From contig JAAZEM010000050.1 of the NCBI GenBank assembly GCA_012512265.1, forward strand, positions 1 to 41,777: DNA of 41,777 nt, written 5' to 3'. Position 1 is the stretch's first letter. Every line of letters starts with the position of its first letter. This document shows positions 7,854-16,346 of the stretch, piece by piece. This DNA comes from Armatimonadota bacterium. Its GTDB lineage: Bacteria > Armatimonadota > JAAZEB01. Under the pieces are notes generated by a model that searched no databases, had not been told where the DNA came from, and worked only from the letters and a program-made list of their open reading frames with translations. A program made the translations under genes and the position numbers.

Positions 7854-9143
7854 GTGAGGAAGAGCACGCCACAAGCGCCGGCCGTGCCTCTGATCCGCCT
7901 GGGAATCGCGTGTCTCTTAGGGCTGTTCATGGCCGTCGCCCCGTGCCGGGCAGATGCCGTGCCCGAAGGAGCGCCCGGTCCGCCGGCCGCGAACGCCGAA
8001 GCCGTGCTACCGCCCGATGCGGGCCGGAAGCCCGACGGCAGCCAGGAGCGCCCGGCGGCTTCCAAAGCTCCTGCCGAGCAGAACGCCCCGCCGAAGCAGG
8101 CCGGGGCGCGCAAGGAGGATGAGGAGGTCCAGCTTGGCCGACGCGCCGCCGCCATGCTGGAGCGGGAATACCGCCTGGTGCGCGACCCGAAGCAGCTCGC
8201 GCGCCTGGAAGCGATTGGCCGCGACATCGCCGCCGTCTGCGACGAGCCAGACTACCGCTATACCTTCAAGATCCTCGATACCGATGACATCAACGCCCTC
8301 TCGCTGCCAGGTGGATTCACCTACGTCACCAAGGGAATGCTCACCTATGTGCGCTCGGATCACGAACTCGCGGGCGTGATCGCTCACGAGGTGGCGCACG
8401 CGGCGCGACACCACGTGAAAGACCTGATCCGCCGCGAGCAGAACGCCAACCGCTACGTGCTGCTCGGCATCCTCGGCGCCGTTCTCCTGGGACGCGCCGG
8501 CACAGATACCCTGGGCAACATGATCTTCAGCGCCGAGTTGCTTAAGACCGCCTACGTCAACCAGTACGGCGAAGAGGCCGAGATGGAGGCCGACCGCGCG
8601 GGTGTCGAGTACCTCATTAAGGCGCGCAAGTACAATCCCGTGGGAGCCCTCACCCTGATCGAGCGGCTCGCGCGCGATGAGCGCCGCCAGGCGGGGCCCA
8701 CGCCGGGCATCTTCCGCACCCATCCCCCGGGCACCACGCGCGCCAAGGCCCTGGAAGAGTACATCCGGGCCCAGGGATTTCCCATCAACCGGCTGGCCGT
8801 GCAGGACAACCTGCGCCCGCTGGCGCGCGATATCACCGTGGGCGAAACCCAGGCGGCCGAAGTCGCCATCGGCGATATCGTCATCTATCAGACGGCCGCG
8901 GGTACGGAGCACGCCCGAGCCATCGCGGAGCACCTCGGCCGGCTCCTGCAGCGCGACCTTCAGATGCGTGATGTCCGCGTCGCCCCCGGCGGCACAGCCG
9001 TCACAGTCGCGGGTGAAACCCTGTTGACCGTCACCGAGGCCGACGCCGCCCTGCAAGGCAAGACGCCTGCGGAGGTTGCCTCGGAGGCCGCTCGCGCCCT
9101 TTCTCGGGTGCTCTGGCGCGTTCACGTGGATCGGGTGTCGTGA
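7854..9143 (+). CDS. Secreted M48-family zinc metalloprotease (BepA/YfgC-like)
   Basis: 429 residues, exported to the envelope. A signal peptide (basic MRKSTPQAPAVPLIRL, then GIACLLGLFMAVAP, cleavage near CRADA) is followed by a Pro/Ala-rich linker to about residue 90. The peptidase domain carries the zinc site HEVAH (178-182) and the third ligand in EAEMEAD (Glu243), with a hydrophobic helix between them. The last 145 residues form a separate domain (DITVGETQAAEVAIGDIVIY and onward) that I do not recognise. BepA in E. coli degrades stalled outer-membrane proteins at the BAM complex. The start is GTG 7854 behind GGAGGAG; in-frame ATGs at 7752 and 7770 lack a site and would bury the signal peptide. 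Its stop overlaps the start of an Omp85 protein (TGATG), implying coupled translation and a shared envelope-assembly role. Confidence 0.9.
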   Translation: MRKSTPQAPAVPLIRLGIACLLGLFMAVAPCRADAVPEGAPGPPAANAEAVLPPDAGRKPDGSQERPAASKAPAEQNAPPKQAGARKEDEEVQLGRRAAAMLEREYRLVRDPKQLARLEAIGRDIAAVCDEPDYRYTFKILDTDDINALSLPGGFTYVTKGMLTYVRSDHELAGVIAHEVAHAARHHVKDLIRREQNANRYVLLGILGAVLLGRAGTDTLGNMIFSAELLKTAYVNQYGEEAEMEADRAGVEYLIKARKYNPVGALTLIERLARDERRQAGPTPGIFRTHPPGTTRAKALEEYIRAQGFPINRLAVQDNLRPLARDITVGETQAAEVAIGDIVIYQTAAGTEHARAIAEHLGRLLQRDLQMRDVRVAPGGTAVTVAGETLLTVTEADAALQGKTPAEVASEAARALSRVLWRVHVDRVS

Positions 9144-10714
9144 TGTGGAGGGGGACGTTGGCACGACGAGCGTACCTGGGAGTATTGGGGATCCTTCTTC
9201 TGGGGCCTTCCCCGGAGGCACGAGCGGCCGCTGAGCCGGCCAATGTCGCCGCGGCAGCGCGAGTCACCGCGATCCGATTCACCGGGGTGACGAAGCTGCC
9301 CGAGCAGCGGCTGCTGTCGCTGCTGCGAACGCGCACCGGCGCCCCATTCGACGTGGAGACATTCGAGCAAGACCTGGAGCGGGTGGAGACGTTTCTGCAT
9401 GAGAACGGCTTTCCCCTGGCCTACATCGAAGCTGGTGCCGGCATCGATAGCGAGGGCGTCGTCACCATCCCGATCCAGGAGGGCCGGATCGAGAAGGTGA
9501 CCATCACCGGCACGAAGCGGACCCGGCGGGGGGTGATCCTCCGCGAATTGGGGGTGCGCGCGGGGGATGTCTACGATGCCCGCGGGCTGGCCGATGACCG
9601 GCAGCGGCTCTACCGCCTCGGCTTCTTCAACAGCGTCGCCATCGAACCAAAGCCGGGCTCCGAGCCGGGGAAGGCGATCCTCAACATCGATGTCAAGGAG
9701 CGCTACACCGGCTCCATCTCCGCCGTGATGGGCTACGCATCCAACGCCGGCATGGTGGGCTACGTGCAGTGGAGCGACACGAACTTCCTCGGAACGGGGC
9801 AGACGCTCTACGTCAACTGGCAGCGCGGCACCTACTCCACCGTCGCCTACCTGACGGAGCACGACCTCGCATCCCGGCTCCTGGCGCGGACGGGGTATGA
9901 CATCGGCTACTACACCCCCTGGCTGCTCAGCCGGAGGCTCGCGGCAGGGCTGCGCTACTTCAACACCGGAGCGTACCAGTTCTCCTTCTTCAGCGAGGAT
10001 ATCGACACGGAGAACATCAAGAGCTACGAGTGGCGCCGGGGCACCTGGGCCACGCTCGTCGGGGAGCTGGGGAGAGACACATCCTTTGGGGTTCTGCTGC
10101 GGCAGGAGAATGTGGACTACAACACGGCGCCAGTCGATCTCTTCGCCGAGGCCGGCGCGCTGACCACGCCGGCCCGCGTCTCCAGCGTGAGGCTCAATCT
10201 ATCGCGCGGTCCATCACACCCCTTCACCCTGCTCGATGCTGTGCCGCGCGACGGCCTCTTCATCGAGCTGGGGCACTCAAGGGCCGCGGGCGCATCCGGC
10301 GCTTTCCAGAAGTTCGGGCTGACGAAGACGCAGTATGTAAAGCTGACACCGAAGAACACCCTGGCGGCGCGGGTGCAGCTCGGCTGGTCGGCTGGAAACC
10401 TGCCCTTCGCGGAGCTTTACTCACTCGGCGGGCCGAACACGCTGCGCTCCTATAGCTATAGCCGCTTCCTCGGAACGCGGATGCTCGCCCTCACCACCGA
10501 GTGGCGCCATCAGCTGACGAGCGCCGTGCAGGCCACCGCTTTCCTGGACCTCGGCAACGCCTGGGGAGGCGACCAGCGTTTCGAGACGGGCGGCCTTCGT
10601 TCGGCGATTGGCCTCGGCTTCCGCCTGGCGACGCCGTTCGGCCCCCTGCGCCTCGATTACGCCTTCGGTGGCGACGGCGGGCGGTTCCACGTCACCACCG
10701 GCAGCAACTTCTAG
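9143..10714 (+). CDS. Compact Omp85/BamA-superfamily outer-membrane protein with two POTRA domains
   Basis: 523 residues. The signal peptide ends near EARAAAEPA. POTRA 1 (about 40-110, VTAIRFTGVTKLPEQRLLSL) and POTRA 2 (about 112-185, RIEKVTITGTKRTRRGVILR, with YRLGFFNSVAIE) are followed by a beta-barrel of about 330 residues, enough for 16 strands. The conserved loop-6 region reads LGGPNTLRSY, with Arg435 in place of the R in VRGF/Y. The C-terminus GPLRLDYAFGGDGGRFHVTTGSNF is the usual final strand with terminal Phe. BamA normally has five POTRA domains, so this is more likely an accessory assembly or secretion pore than the essential BamA. ATG 9143 overlaps the protease stop; a GTG at 9140 is an alternative. 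It is the last gene of the pair and converges on a minus-strand operon. Confidence 0.9.
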   Translation: MWRGTLARRAYLGVLGILLLGPSPEARAAAEPANVAAAARVTAIRFTGVTKLPEQRLLSLLRTRTGAPFDVETFEQDLERVETFLHENGFPLAYIEAGAGIDSEGVVTIPIQEGRIEKVTITGTKRTRRGVILRELGVRAGDVYDARGLADDRQRLYRLGFFNSVAIEPKPGSEPGKAILNIDVKERYTGSISAVMGYASNAGMVGYVQWSDTNFLGTGQTLYVNWQRGTYSTVAYLTEHDLASRLLARTGYDIGYYTPWLLSRRLAAGLRYFNTGAYQFSFFSEDIDTENIKSYEWRRGTWATLVGELGRDTSFGVLLRQENVDYNTAPVDLFAEAGALTTPARVSSVRLNLSRGPSHPFTLLDAVPRDGLFIELGHSRAAGASGAFQKFGLTKTQYVKLTPKNTLAARVQLGWSAGNLPFAELYSLGGPNTLRSYSYSRFLGTRMLALTTEWRHQLTSAVQATAFLDLGNAWGGDQRFETGGLRSAIGLGFRLATPFGPLRLDYAFGGDGGRFHVTTGSNF

Positions 10715-10721
10715 TCGGGCA

Positions 10722-10745
10722 GGCGGGGCCATCACCGGCCCCGCC
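10722..10745. terminator. Shared hairpin between convergent operons
   Basis: GGCGGGGCC (10722-10730) and GGCCCCGCC (10737-10745) form a perfect 9-bp GC stem with loop ATCACC, 8 bases past the Omp85 stop and 28 bases past the VanW stop on the other strand. Being symmetric it could serve both directions. No T tract on either side. Confidence 0.5.
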
Positions 10746-10773
10746 CCCACGCCATCCCGGCGTGCTGCCGCGG

Positions 10774-11499
10774 CTACGGTTCCAGGCCATTTACCGGCGG
10801 GTAAGAGAGGTGGGAGGAGACCTCCGCGCGCGCGCCTGCCTGGCGGTAGGTGAGCGCCGTGAATCCCGGGGTCCCGCGCTTCCACATCCCCGCTTCGCGC
10901 ACGCGCAAGGGCCGGGCGACGCTCTCCACCTCGGTGCGGAGGACGGTGGGCCGGCGCGGGCCCCGGCCATGCACCGTCACGATCAGGCTCTCGCCGATGT
11001 TCCGGGCCTGGATGCGCACCGGGTAGGGATAGGGGTTGCGGATCCGCAGATCGACGCCCGGCATGGCGACCGCGGCATCGCGCCCGGGCGCCACGTAGGC
11101 CGGCGGGCGGACGTGCCGGTGTCGCTCCACGATCTCCAGGCCGGCCAGCATCGCGGCGTTGTAGAGCGTGGTGGAGGTCTGGCACACCCCACCGCCGTAC
11201 GAGGGCACCATCTCGCCATCGAAGCTGACGGGCGCCTTCCGGTAGCCGGCGGCGGCGTTCCAGGGGCCCACGCGCTTGTTAAAGGAGAACGTCTCACCCG
11301 GCTGGAGCACGGCGCCATCCAGGCTCTGCGCGGCGCGCAGGGCGTTGAACACCTGCGCGCGCGTGCGCCCGCGAAGGCTGGTGCCGTAGCTGCCGAGCAC
11401 GCACTCGGTGCCCGCGCCGCGCGCCCCGGCCCATCCCAGCGCCGCCACCAGGAGTAGGCACCCCGCGGAAAGGAGCCCCAGGGCCATGCGCCGTCTCAT
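10774..11499 (-). CDS. VanW-domain exported protein
   Basis: A 241-residue protein with an N-terminal signal or anchor (MRRRMALGLLSAGCLLLVAALGWA split by a Gly/Cys-rich stretch). The VanW core contains PGETFSFN at 67-74, the segment GPWNAAAGYRKAPV, and the signature GGGVCQTSTTLYNAA (102-116). VanW domains are associated with glycopeptide-resistance clusters and cell-wall proteins, but their biochemical role is not established. The conserved Cys106 is present. The C-terminal 60 residues (NPYPYPVRIQARNIGE and after) form a beta-rich domain often seen after VanW. The ATG at 11499 overlaps the stop of the macroglobulin gene as ATGA, so translation is coupled and the protein is made with it. The frame is open 68 codons further upstream, inside the macroglobulin gene, and I reject that part. 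Confidence 0.88.
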   Translation of the reverse strand: MRRRMALGLLSAGCLLLVAALGWAGARGAGTECVLGSYGTSLRGRTRAQVFNALRAAQSLDGAVLQPGETFSFNKRVGPWNAAAGYRKAPVSFDGEMVPSYGGGVCQTSTTLYNAAMLAGLEIVERHRHVRPPAYVAPGRDAAVAMPGVDLRIRNPYPYPVRIQARNIGESLIVTVHGRGPRRPTVLRTEVESVARPLRVREAGMWKRGTPGFTALTYRQAGARAEVSSHLSYPPVNGLEP

Positions 11500-14400
11500 C
11501 GCACCTCCACCCGTGTCTCCGCGCCGCCGGCGCGCACCTCCGGGTCGTACATCCCCTGGATCACGGCAGGCATCACATGATACTCCCCAGGCACCGAGGC
11601 GCGGAAGTGATACTCCAGCACGCGCTCGCCCGCGTCGAGCTGCCGGGCGAAGAAGGCGATCTGGTGGTCGCGCGTCTCCACGTGGGTCCACCACCGGTTC
11701 CACTCACCCTCGCCGGTGCGCTCCCGGACCAGCGGCTCGCATCCAGCCGGCAGCGGCTCCTCGATCACGACGTGCTCATAGCGCCGCGGCGAGCGGATCG
11801 TCAGCCGGCTCAGGTAGGTCTCGCCAGCGCGGAGGTGTTCGACCGGCCGCGGCGAAGGCATCAGCCGGAGCGTGCCATCCTTGGGGTCGCGATCCGAGCG
11901 GAGCCGGTGGTAGGTGCGCGTCACCGCGATCCCGGCGCCACCGACCAGCACGGGGATCTCCTCCTGCGTGACGAACTCTCTCGCGCGCACCGTGTAGTAG
12001 AGGCTGCCCGCGCCTTGCTTGCGCAGCGTGATCTGGTTCTCGCCCGCGCGCAACGCGCTTGCGGGCAGCGTAATGGTCACCTCCGGCTGGAAGAGCGAGC
12101 GCGCGTCGAAGCGTACCGGTTCGAGCGCCTGCCCGTTAACGGCCGGAGTGACGGTGAACGCCGGTGCGGTCTCGCCCGTCGCCTCGAGATACTCCACCAG
12201 GGCGAAGAGGACGCGCGCGGTGGCCTGGGTCGAGCCCCAATAGCCGTCCTCGCGGCGCGAGAGGAGCCAGCGCACCGCCTTCGCGGCGACCGCCATGCGC
12301 TCGTCGCGCGGCTCTCCCGGCACGGCCAGGATCGCCTGGAGCGCGAGCGCCGTCGTCTCGGCGTCACTGTTCCAATGGCAGAAGTTGGCGCTCTCACTGG
12401 ATCGCGCGACGAGCCGCCGGCAGAGGCTCTCGGCTTCAGCCACCAGCCCTGCTCGGCGCGCCGCGAGCGCGAGCCGGGCGAGCGTACCGCTCTCGCGCGT
12501 GGCACGAGCGCCAGTTTGCCCCCCCAACACCAGGCGAATTGGGCCACCCTCGCCCGCGAGGGCAAGCGCGTGCAGCACGGTCGCCCGCTCCACGCCAAGG
12601 TTCGATGCTCGGTATGCCGTGGGCGCGGCCAGCGCCAGCCCGGGCACGCCGGACGCGCGCGCCTGCGCCATCAGCTGGGCCGCGCGGGAGGAGGAGATCC
12701 CTCTCTCGCGCGCAATCCGCGTCACCTCGCGCTCGCGCAGCCATTCCACGCCGTGCGTCAGTGCCCTCTCATTGATTCGGAAGCCGGCCTTGCGCGCCAG
12801 GACGAGGCCCTCGACCACGTAGGCCGTCATCTCCGGCTCGGATTCGTCATGCTCCCACCACCCCCAGCCACCATCCAGATGCTGGTAGCGATAGAGCCGC
12901 TGCAACCCGGCATCCACCATCTTAGGGATCTCGCGCTCCAGGTGCTTCGCCATCTCGGGCGAGCGCGCCCCCAGGCGGGAGAGGGTGCGATGGACCAGCA
13001 GGTCGGGCAGGAAAGCGCTCATCGTCTGCTCGGTGCACCCATAGGGGTAGGTCGCCAGGAAGGAGAGCGCCGACAGCATCCCCGAGGCGAGCGAGGGCGA
13101 CAGGTGCAGTGTCACCTTCGTCTGCTTCAGGACGTCAGAGCGCAGTCGGATCTTCTCCTCGGCCACTCCATCGCCCGAGAGGCTGCCGGAGCGCGATTCG
13201 GCTCTCACGCGCCCGTGCGGCAAGACCGGCAGGCGGACTTCCACAGCATCAGTCAGCCCGCTTTCGGCGCGTGCCCGAGCGACCAGGCGACAGTCGCCCG
13301 CTTCCTGAACGCTCGCCTTCCAGTCGAGGCGCCGGGCCTGCCCCGGGCGGAGAGTGATCGCCGTCTCACGCGCGCCGGCGGGGAGCGCCCCCTCTGCATC
13401 CAAGGAGACGCGCACGCGCTGGGTGGCGTCGGACTCGTTGTGTACCATCGCCGAGAGCGTTACCTCGTCGCGCGCGGTGAGGAAGCGCGGCGCCTGGATC
13501 CGCACCATCAACTCCTTGCGGCAGGTGATCCGGCTCACCGCCTGGCCCACGAGCGTCTCGCGTGTGTGCGCGCGCACCGTCGCACGCCAGGTGGTGAGCG
13601 AGTCGGGCACGGCGAGCGCCACAGTCGCCTCACCCTGCGCGTTGGTGCGGGCCACCGGCACCCACAGCGCCGTGTCGGGAAACTCCTTGCGCACGCTCTC
13701 TGCCGGGCCCCCTTTGTCCGCCCCGCTCAGGTAGATTTGGGGGAAGGAGAAACTCGTCTCGACCAGGCTGGCGCGCCGGGGATAGAACGCCCGGAGGATA
13801 TCCGCGCGGTCCTCCTGGATGGCGTAGATCGACTCATCCACGACGCCGAGCGAGAGCTCCGCCTGCACCGGCCTCCCATTGGCATCACGGACGCGCACCT
13901 GGTACGTCGCCCGCTCGCCCGGCGCGTACACCTCGCGATCCGGGGTAACCTCCACGCGCAATGCCCGCGGGCGAGATGAAACGTTCACCCCGGCTTCCTG
14001 AAGCGCCATCTCCTTGTCGCGCACGGTACAGACGGAAAGGGTGAAGTTTGGCAGATGCTCCCGGGTGACCCGCATCCGGAAAGGAATCGACCGTTCTTTC
14101 AGGGGCACGAGCCGCCAGTCGAGAAGCCGGTCGGTCTCGATGGCGACCAGGGCCGTCCCGCCGGGCCGGGAGGTCTGGATCAGGAAGGTCGCCTCATCGC
14201 CCGGCTGATACTCACGCCGGTCGGGTATCACCTGCAAGTCTGGGAGGCGTGCGTGAGCGCTCCCGCCCCCGGGTCCGCTCACCCAGAGGTAGGCGGTGGC
14301 GGTGATCCGATTCCCGCGTTTATCCCGGGTATGGCCAACCAGCTGGTAGCTTCCGGCAGAAGGCGCCTGGAACCGCGCCTTTACCTGTCCTTCCGCGTCC

Positions 14401-16346
14401 GAGGCGCCCCGGCTCTTTCCCACGGAGACCAGGGTAAAGCCCTCGTCATTCCAATCGCGCCGGACAAATCGGAGCTCGACATCCACGCCTTCGAGCGGCG
14501 CGCCGGCGCGGTCGCGCACGTAAGCGGTCACCGGAATCTCCTCGCCCGCGCCCGCCACGAAGCGTCCTGGCTCCACCTCGAGCGTTTGCTCGCCGCGCCA
14601 CACCTTCACCCGGGCCGATCCGGTCGCCGAGAAGCGACCCTGGTCGAACACCGTGGCCTCGATGGAGTAGCGGTGGTCAAACGATTCCCAATCGAGCCCG
14701 GCCTCCTCTCCTGTGGCCAGCTCGGGCGTCGCCGTTTCGAACCGGACGCGGCAGCGCCCCCGGGCGTCGGTCGTCGCCACTCCCGTCGCCACCACTTCGC
14801 CCTCGCCGGTCTGGTCTCCATAGGGGAGATACTCCGCGTCCTCCTCTTGCCAGCTCCAGATCGGGCTGCGCATGATGACATAATCGACGCGCGCGCCCGC
14901 TACGGGCGCCCCGAAGTAGTAGCGCGCCTCGATCGTCACCCACCCCGATTCGCTGCGCGTGTACTCCGCGCGCTCGGGGATCACTTCCACCTGATACTCC
15001 GGCTTCCGGTAGGCGGCCACGTCGAAATACTCGTCGTGCCTCTGGCCTCCCCACTCCGCCGAAAGGGTGTAGGTGCCCGTGCTCGCTTCCGGCGAGAGCT
15101 CCAGCTCGCCGTGGAACGAGCCGAAGTCGTTCGTCATGCGCTCAGCAGCGTAAATCAGCGTGCCGCGGGGATCGTGGACCTCCACGCGCACCGGCTTCCC
15201 TTCCGGCACCAGGAACTCCTCGCCGCGCACGGCGCGCGCGATCCCTTTGAACCGGACGCGCGCACCCGGGCGATAGACCGGCCGGTCCGTATAGAGGAAA
15301 ACCCGCTGCTGCTCCCCGCTTTCCTGCGCCCCGCTTCCCCAGAGCCGGATGAACGCCATCGAGTTACCCCGGCGCGCGGCCAGCAGGAGGTCGCTCTCGC
15401 CAGCCTGGAAGGATGCGATGCCCTGCTCATCTGCCACCATGCTCTGGCGCTCGCCGTCCTCGGCATAGACGCGGATCTCCGTGCCGGGCGCCGGCTCGCC
15501 CGTGGCGAGGTCAACGGCAAAAGCGAGCACTCTGGAGCCGGATCGTTTCGTGATCAGGCCAAGGCCGGTGACCATCACCCAGTCAATCCGTTCCATGCCG
15601 TCGCCCTGGCAGGCGACCACATAGAGCCCCGGATCCTTCAGGGGAAGCGTGATCCGCTGGGTGAAGACGCCCTCTCCATCGCGCGCGGGAACGTGCGAGA
15701 ACCGCGCCACCGGAGCGGCTCCCGCGACCTGGCGCAGCGCCACCCGCTCCTCCGGGCCGAAGGCGTCGCTCGCGGCATTGGGAACGAGCGCGCGCCACAG
15801 CGAGCCGCGCGCCTCGCGCATCACCCGGAGCGGGTCCACCCGATACGCCTCCACGGTGAGCGCATCTTCCCTCGTGAAGCCGTGCGCGGTGATCTGCACC
15901 GGCTCGTCAGGCACGAAGACGTGTTGGGGCACGTAGACATCAAGGAAAGGCGTGGTGGGGGCAAGCTCCAGGGCCACCTCGGTCGCCCGGCCCTCGGCAA
16001 TCGTCAGCCGTGTGGGCGGGAGACGGTGGGCCCGGCTGGACGCGGAGACGAAGTACTCCCCCGCGGGGATCCGGCGCAGGTGGAAGTAGCCGCGCTCGTC
16101 GACGAGCAGCTGGCGCTTGCGCCCCGGCACCGAGGGGCTTGCCGGCGCCAGCAGGAGCTTTGCTTTTGGAACCGGCTGGCCGGTATCCTCGGCGGTGACG
16201 CGCCCCCGGATCTCGCCCATCGGGACCTGCCGCGAGGCAAACAGCGCCAGGAGACCCGCCGCCCACACGGCACACGCCACGACTGCCAGCGTTCGGAAGC
16301 GGCTCCCCGCTTCCCAGCGTTCCCATGCCTGCGCCTCAGCGGCCAT
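11496..16346 (-). CDS. Membrane-anchored bacterial alpha-2-macroglobulin with intact thioester
   Basis: 1616 residues. A single N-terminal span (about 17-39, no clear lipobox) anchors it to the inner membrane facing the periplasm. A carboxypeptidase-regulatory-like beta domain follows (about 43-125, GEIRGRVTAEDTGQPVPKAKL). Then comes a series of macroglobulin beta domains with repeated PxYRPGxxVxF-type motifs, and the typical LSLGVVDESIYAI segment. The thioester domain has YPYGCTEQT with Cys1104 and Gln1107, so the covalent-trapping chemistry should be intact. Bacterial A2Ms trap attacking proteases and protect the envelope; in enterobacteria the gene is often beside a class A PBP (pbpC). Here the neighbours are instead a polytopic membrane protein upstream (11-base overlap) and VanW downstream (ATGA overlap). 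ATG 16346 is preceded by GGAGGG at good spacing. Two very long open frames on the opposite strand are GC-bias shadows. Confidence 0.95.
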   Translation of the reverse strand: MAAEAQAWERWEAGSRFRTLAVVACAVWAAGLLALFASRQVPMGEIRGRVTAEDTGQPVPKAKLLLAPASPSVPGRKRQLLVDERGYFHLRRIPAGEYFVSASSRAHRLPPTRLTIAEGRATEVALELAPTTPFLDVYVPQHVFVPDEPVQITAHGFTREDALTVEAYRVDPLRVMREARGSLWRALVPNAASDAFGPEERVALRQVAGAAPVARFSHVPARDGEGVFTQRITLPLKDPGLYVVACQGDGMERIDWVMVTGLGLITKRSGSRVLAFAVDLATGEPAPGTEIRVYAEDGERQSMVADEQGIASFQAGESDLLLAARRGNSMAFIRLWGSGAQESGEQQRVFLYTDRPVYRPGARVRFKGIARAVRGEEFLVPEGKPVRVEVHDPRGTLIYAAERMTNDFGSFHGELELSPEASTGTYTLSAEWGGQRHDEYFDVAAYRKPEYQVEVIPERAEYTRSESGWVTIEARYYFGAPVAGARVDYVIMRSPIWSWQEEDAEYLPYGDQTGEGEVVATGVATTDARGRCRVRFETATPELATGEEAGLDWESFDHRYSIEATVFDQGRFSATGSARVKVWRGEQTLEVEPGRFVAGAGEEIPVTAYVRDRAGAPLEGVDVELRFVRRDWNDEGFTLVSVGKSRGASDAEGQVKARFQAPSAGSYQLVGHTRDKRGNRITATAYLWVSGPGGGSAHARLPDLQVIPDRREYQPGDEATFLIQTSRPGGTALVAIETDRLLDWRLVPLKERSIPFRMRVTREHLPNFTLSVCTVRDKEMALQEAGVNVSSRPRALRVEVTPDREVYAPGERATYQVRVRDANGRPVQAELSLGVVDESIYAIQEDRADILRAFYPRRASLVETSFSFPQIYLSGADKGGPAESVRKEFPDTALWVPVARTNAQGEATVALAVPDSLTTWRATVRAHTRETLVGQAVSRITCRKELMVRIQAPRFLTARDEVTLSAMVHNESDATQRVRVSLDAEGALPAGARETAITLRPGQARRLDWKASVQEAGDCRLVARARAESGLTDAVEVRLPVLPHGRVRAESRSGSLSGDGVAEEKIRLRSDVLKQTKVTLHLSPSLASGMLSALSFLATYPYGCTEQTMSAFLPDLLVHRTLSRLGARSPEMAKHLEREIPKMVDAGLQRLYRYQHLDGGWGWWEHDESEPEMTAYVVEGLVLARKAGFRINERALTHGVEWLREREVTRIARERGISSSRAAQLMAQARASGVPGLALAAPTAYRASNLGVERATVLHALALAGEGGPIRLVLGGQTGARATRESGTLARLALAARRAGLVAEAESLCRRLVARSSESANFCHWNSDAETTALALQAILAVPGEPRDERMAVAAKAVRWLLSRREDGYWGSTQATARVLFALVEYLEATGETAPAFTVTPAVNGQALEPVRFDARSLFQPEVTITLPASALRAGENQITLRKQGAGSLYYTVRAREFVTQEEIPVLVGGAGIAVTRTYHRLRSDRDPKDGTLRLMPSPRPVEHLRAGETYLSRLTIRSPRRYEHVVIEEPLPAGCEPLVRERTGEGEWNRWWTHVETRDHQIAFFARQLDAGERVLEYHFRASVPGEYHVMPAVIQGMYDPEVRAGGAETRVEVR

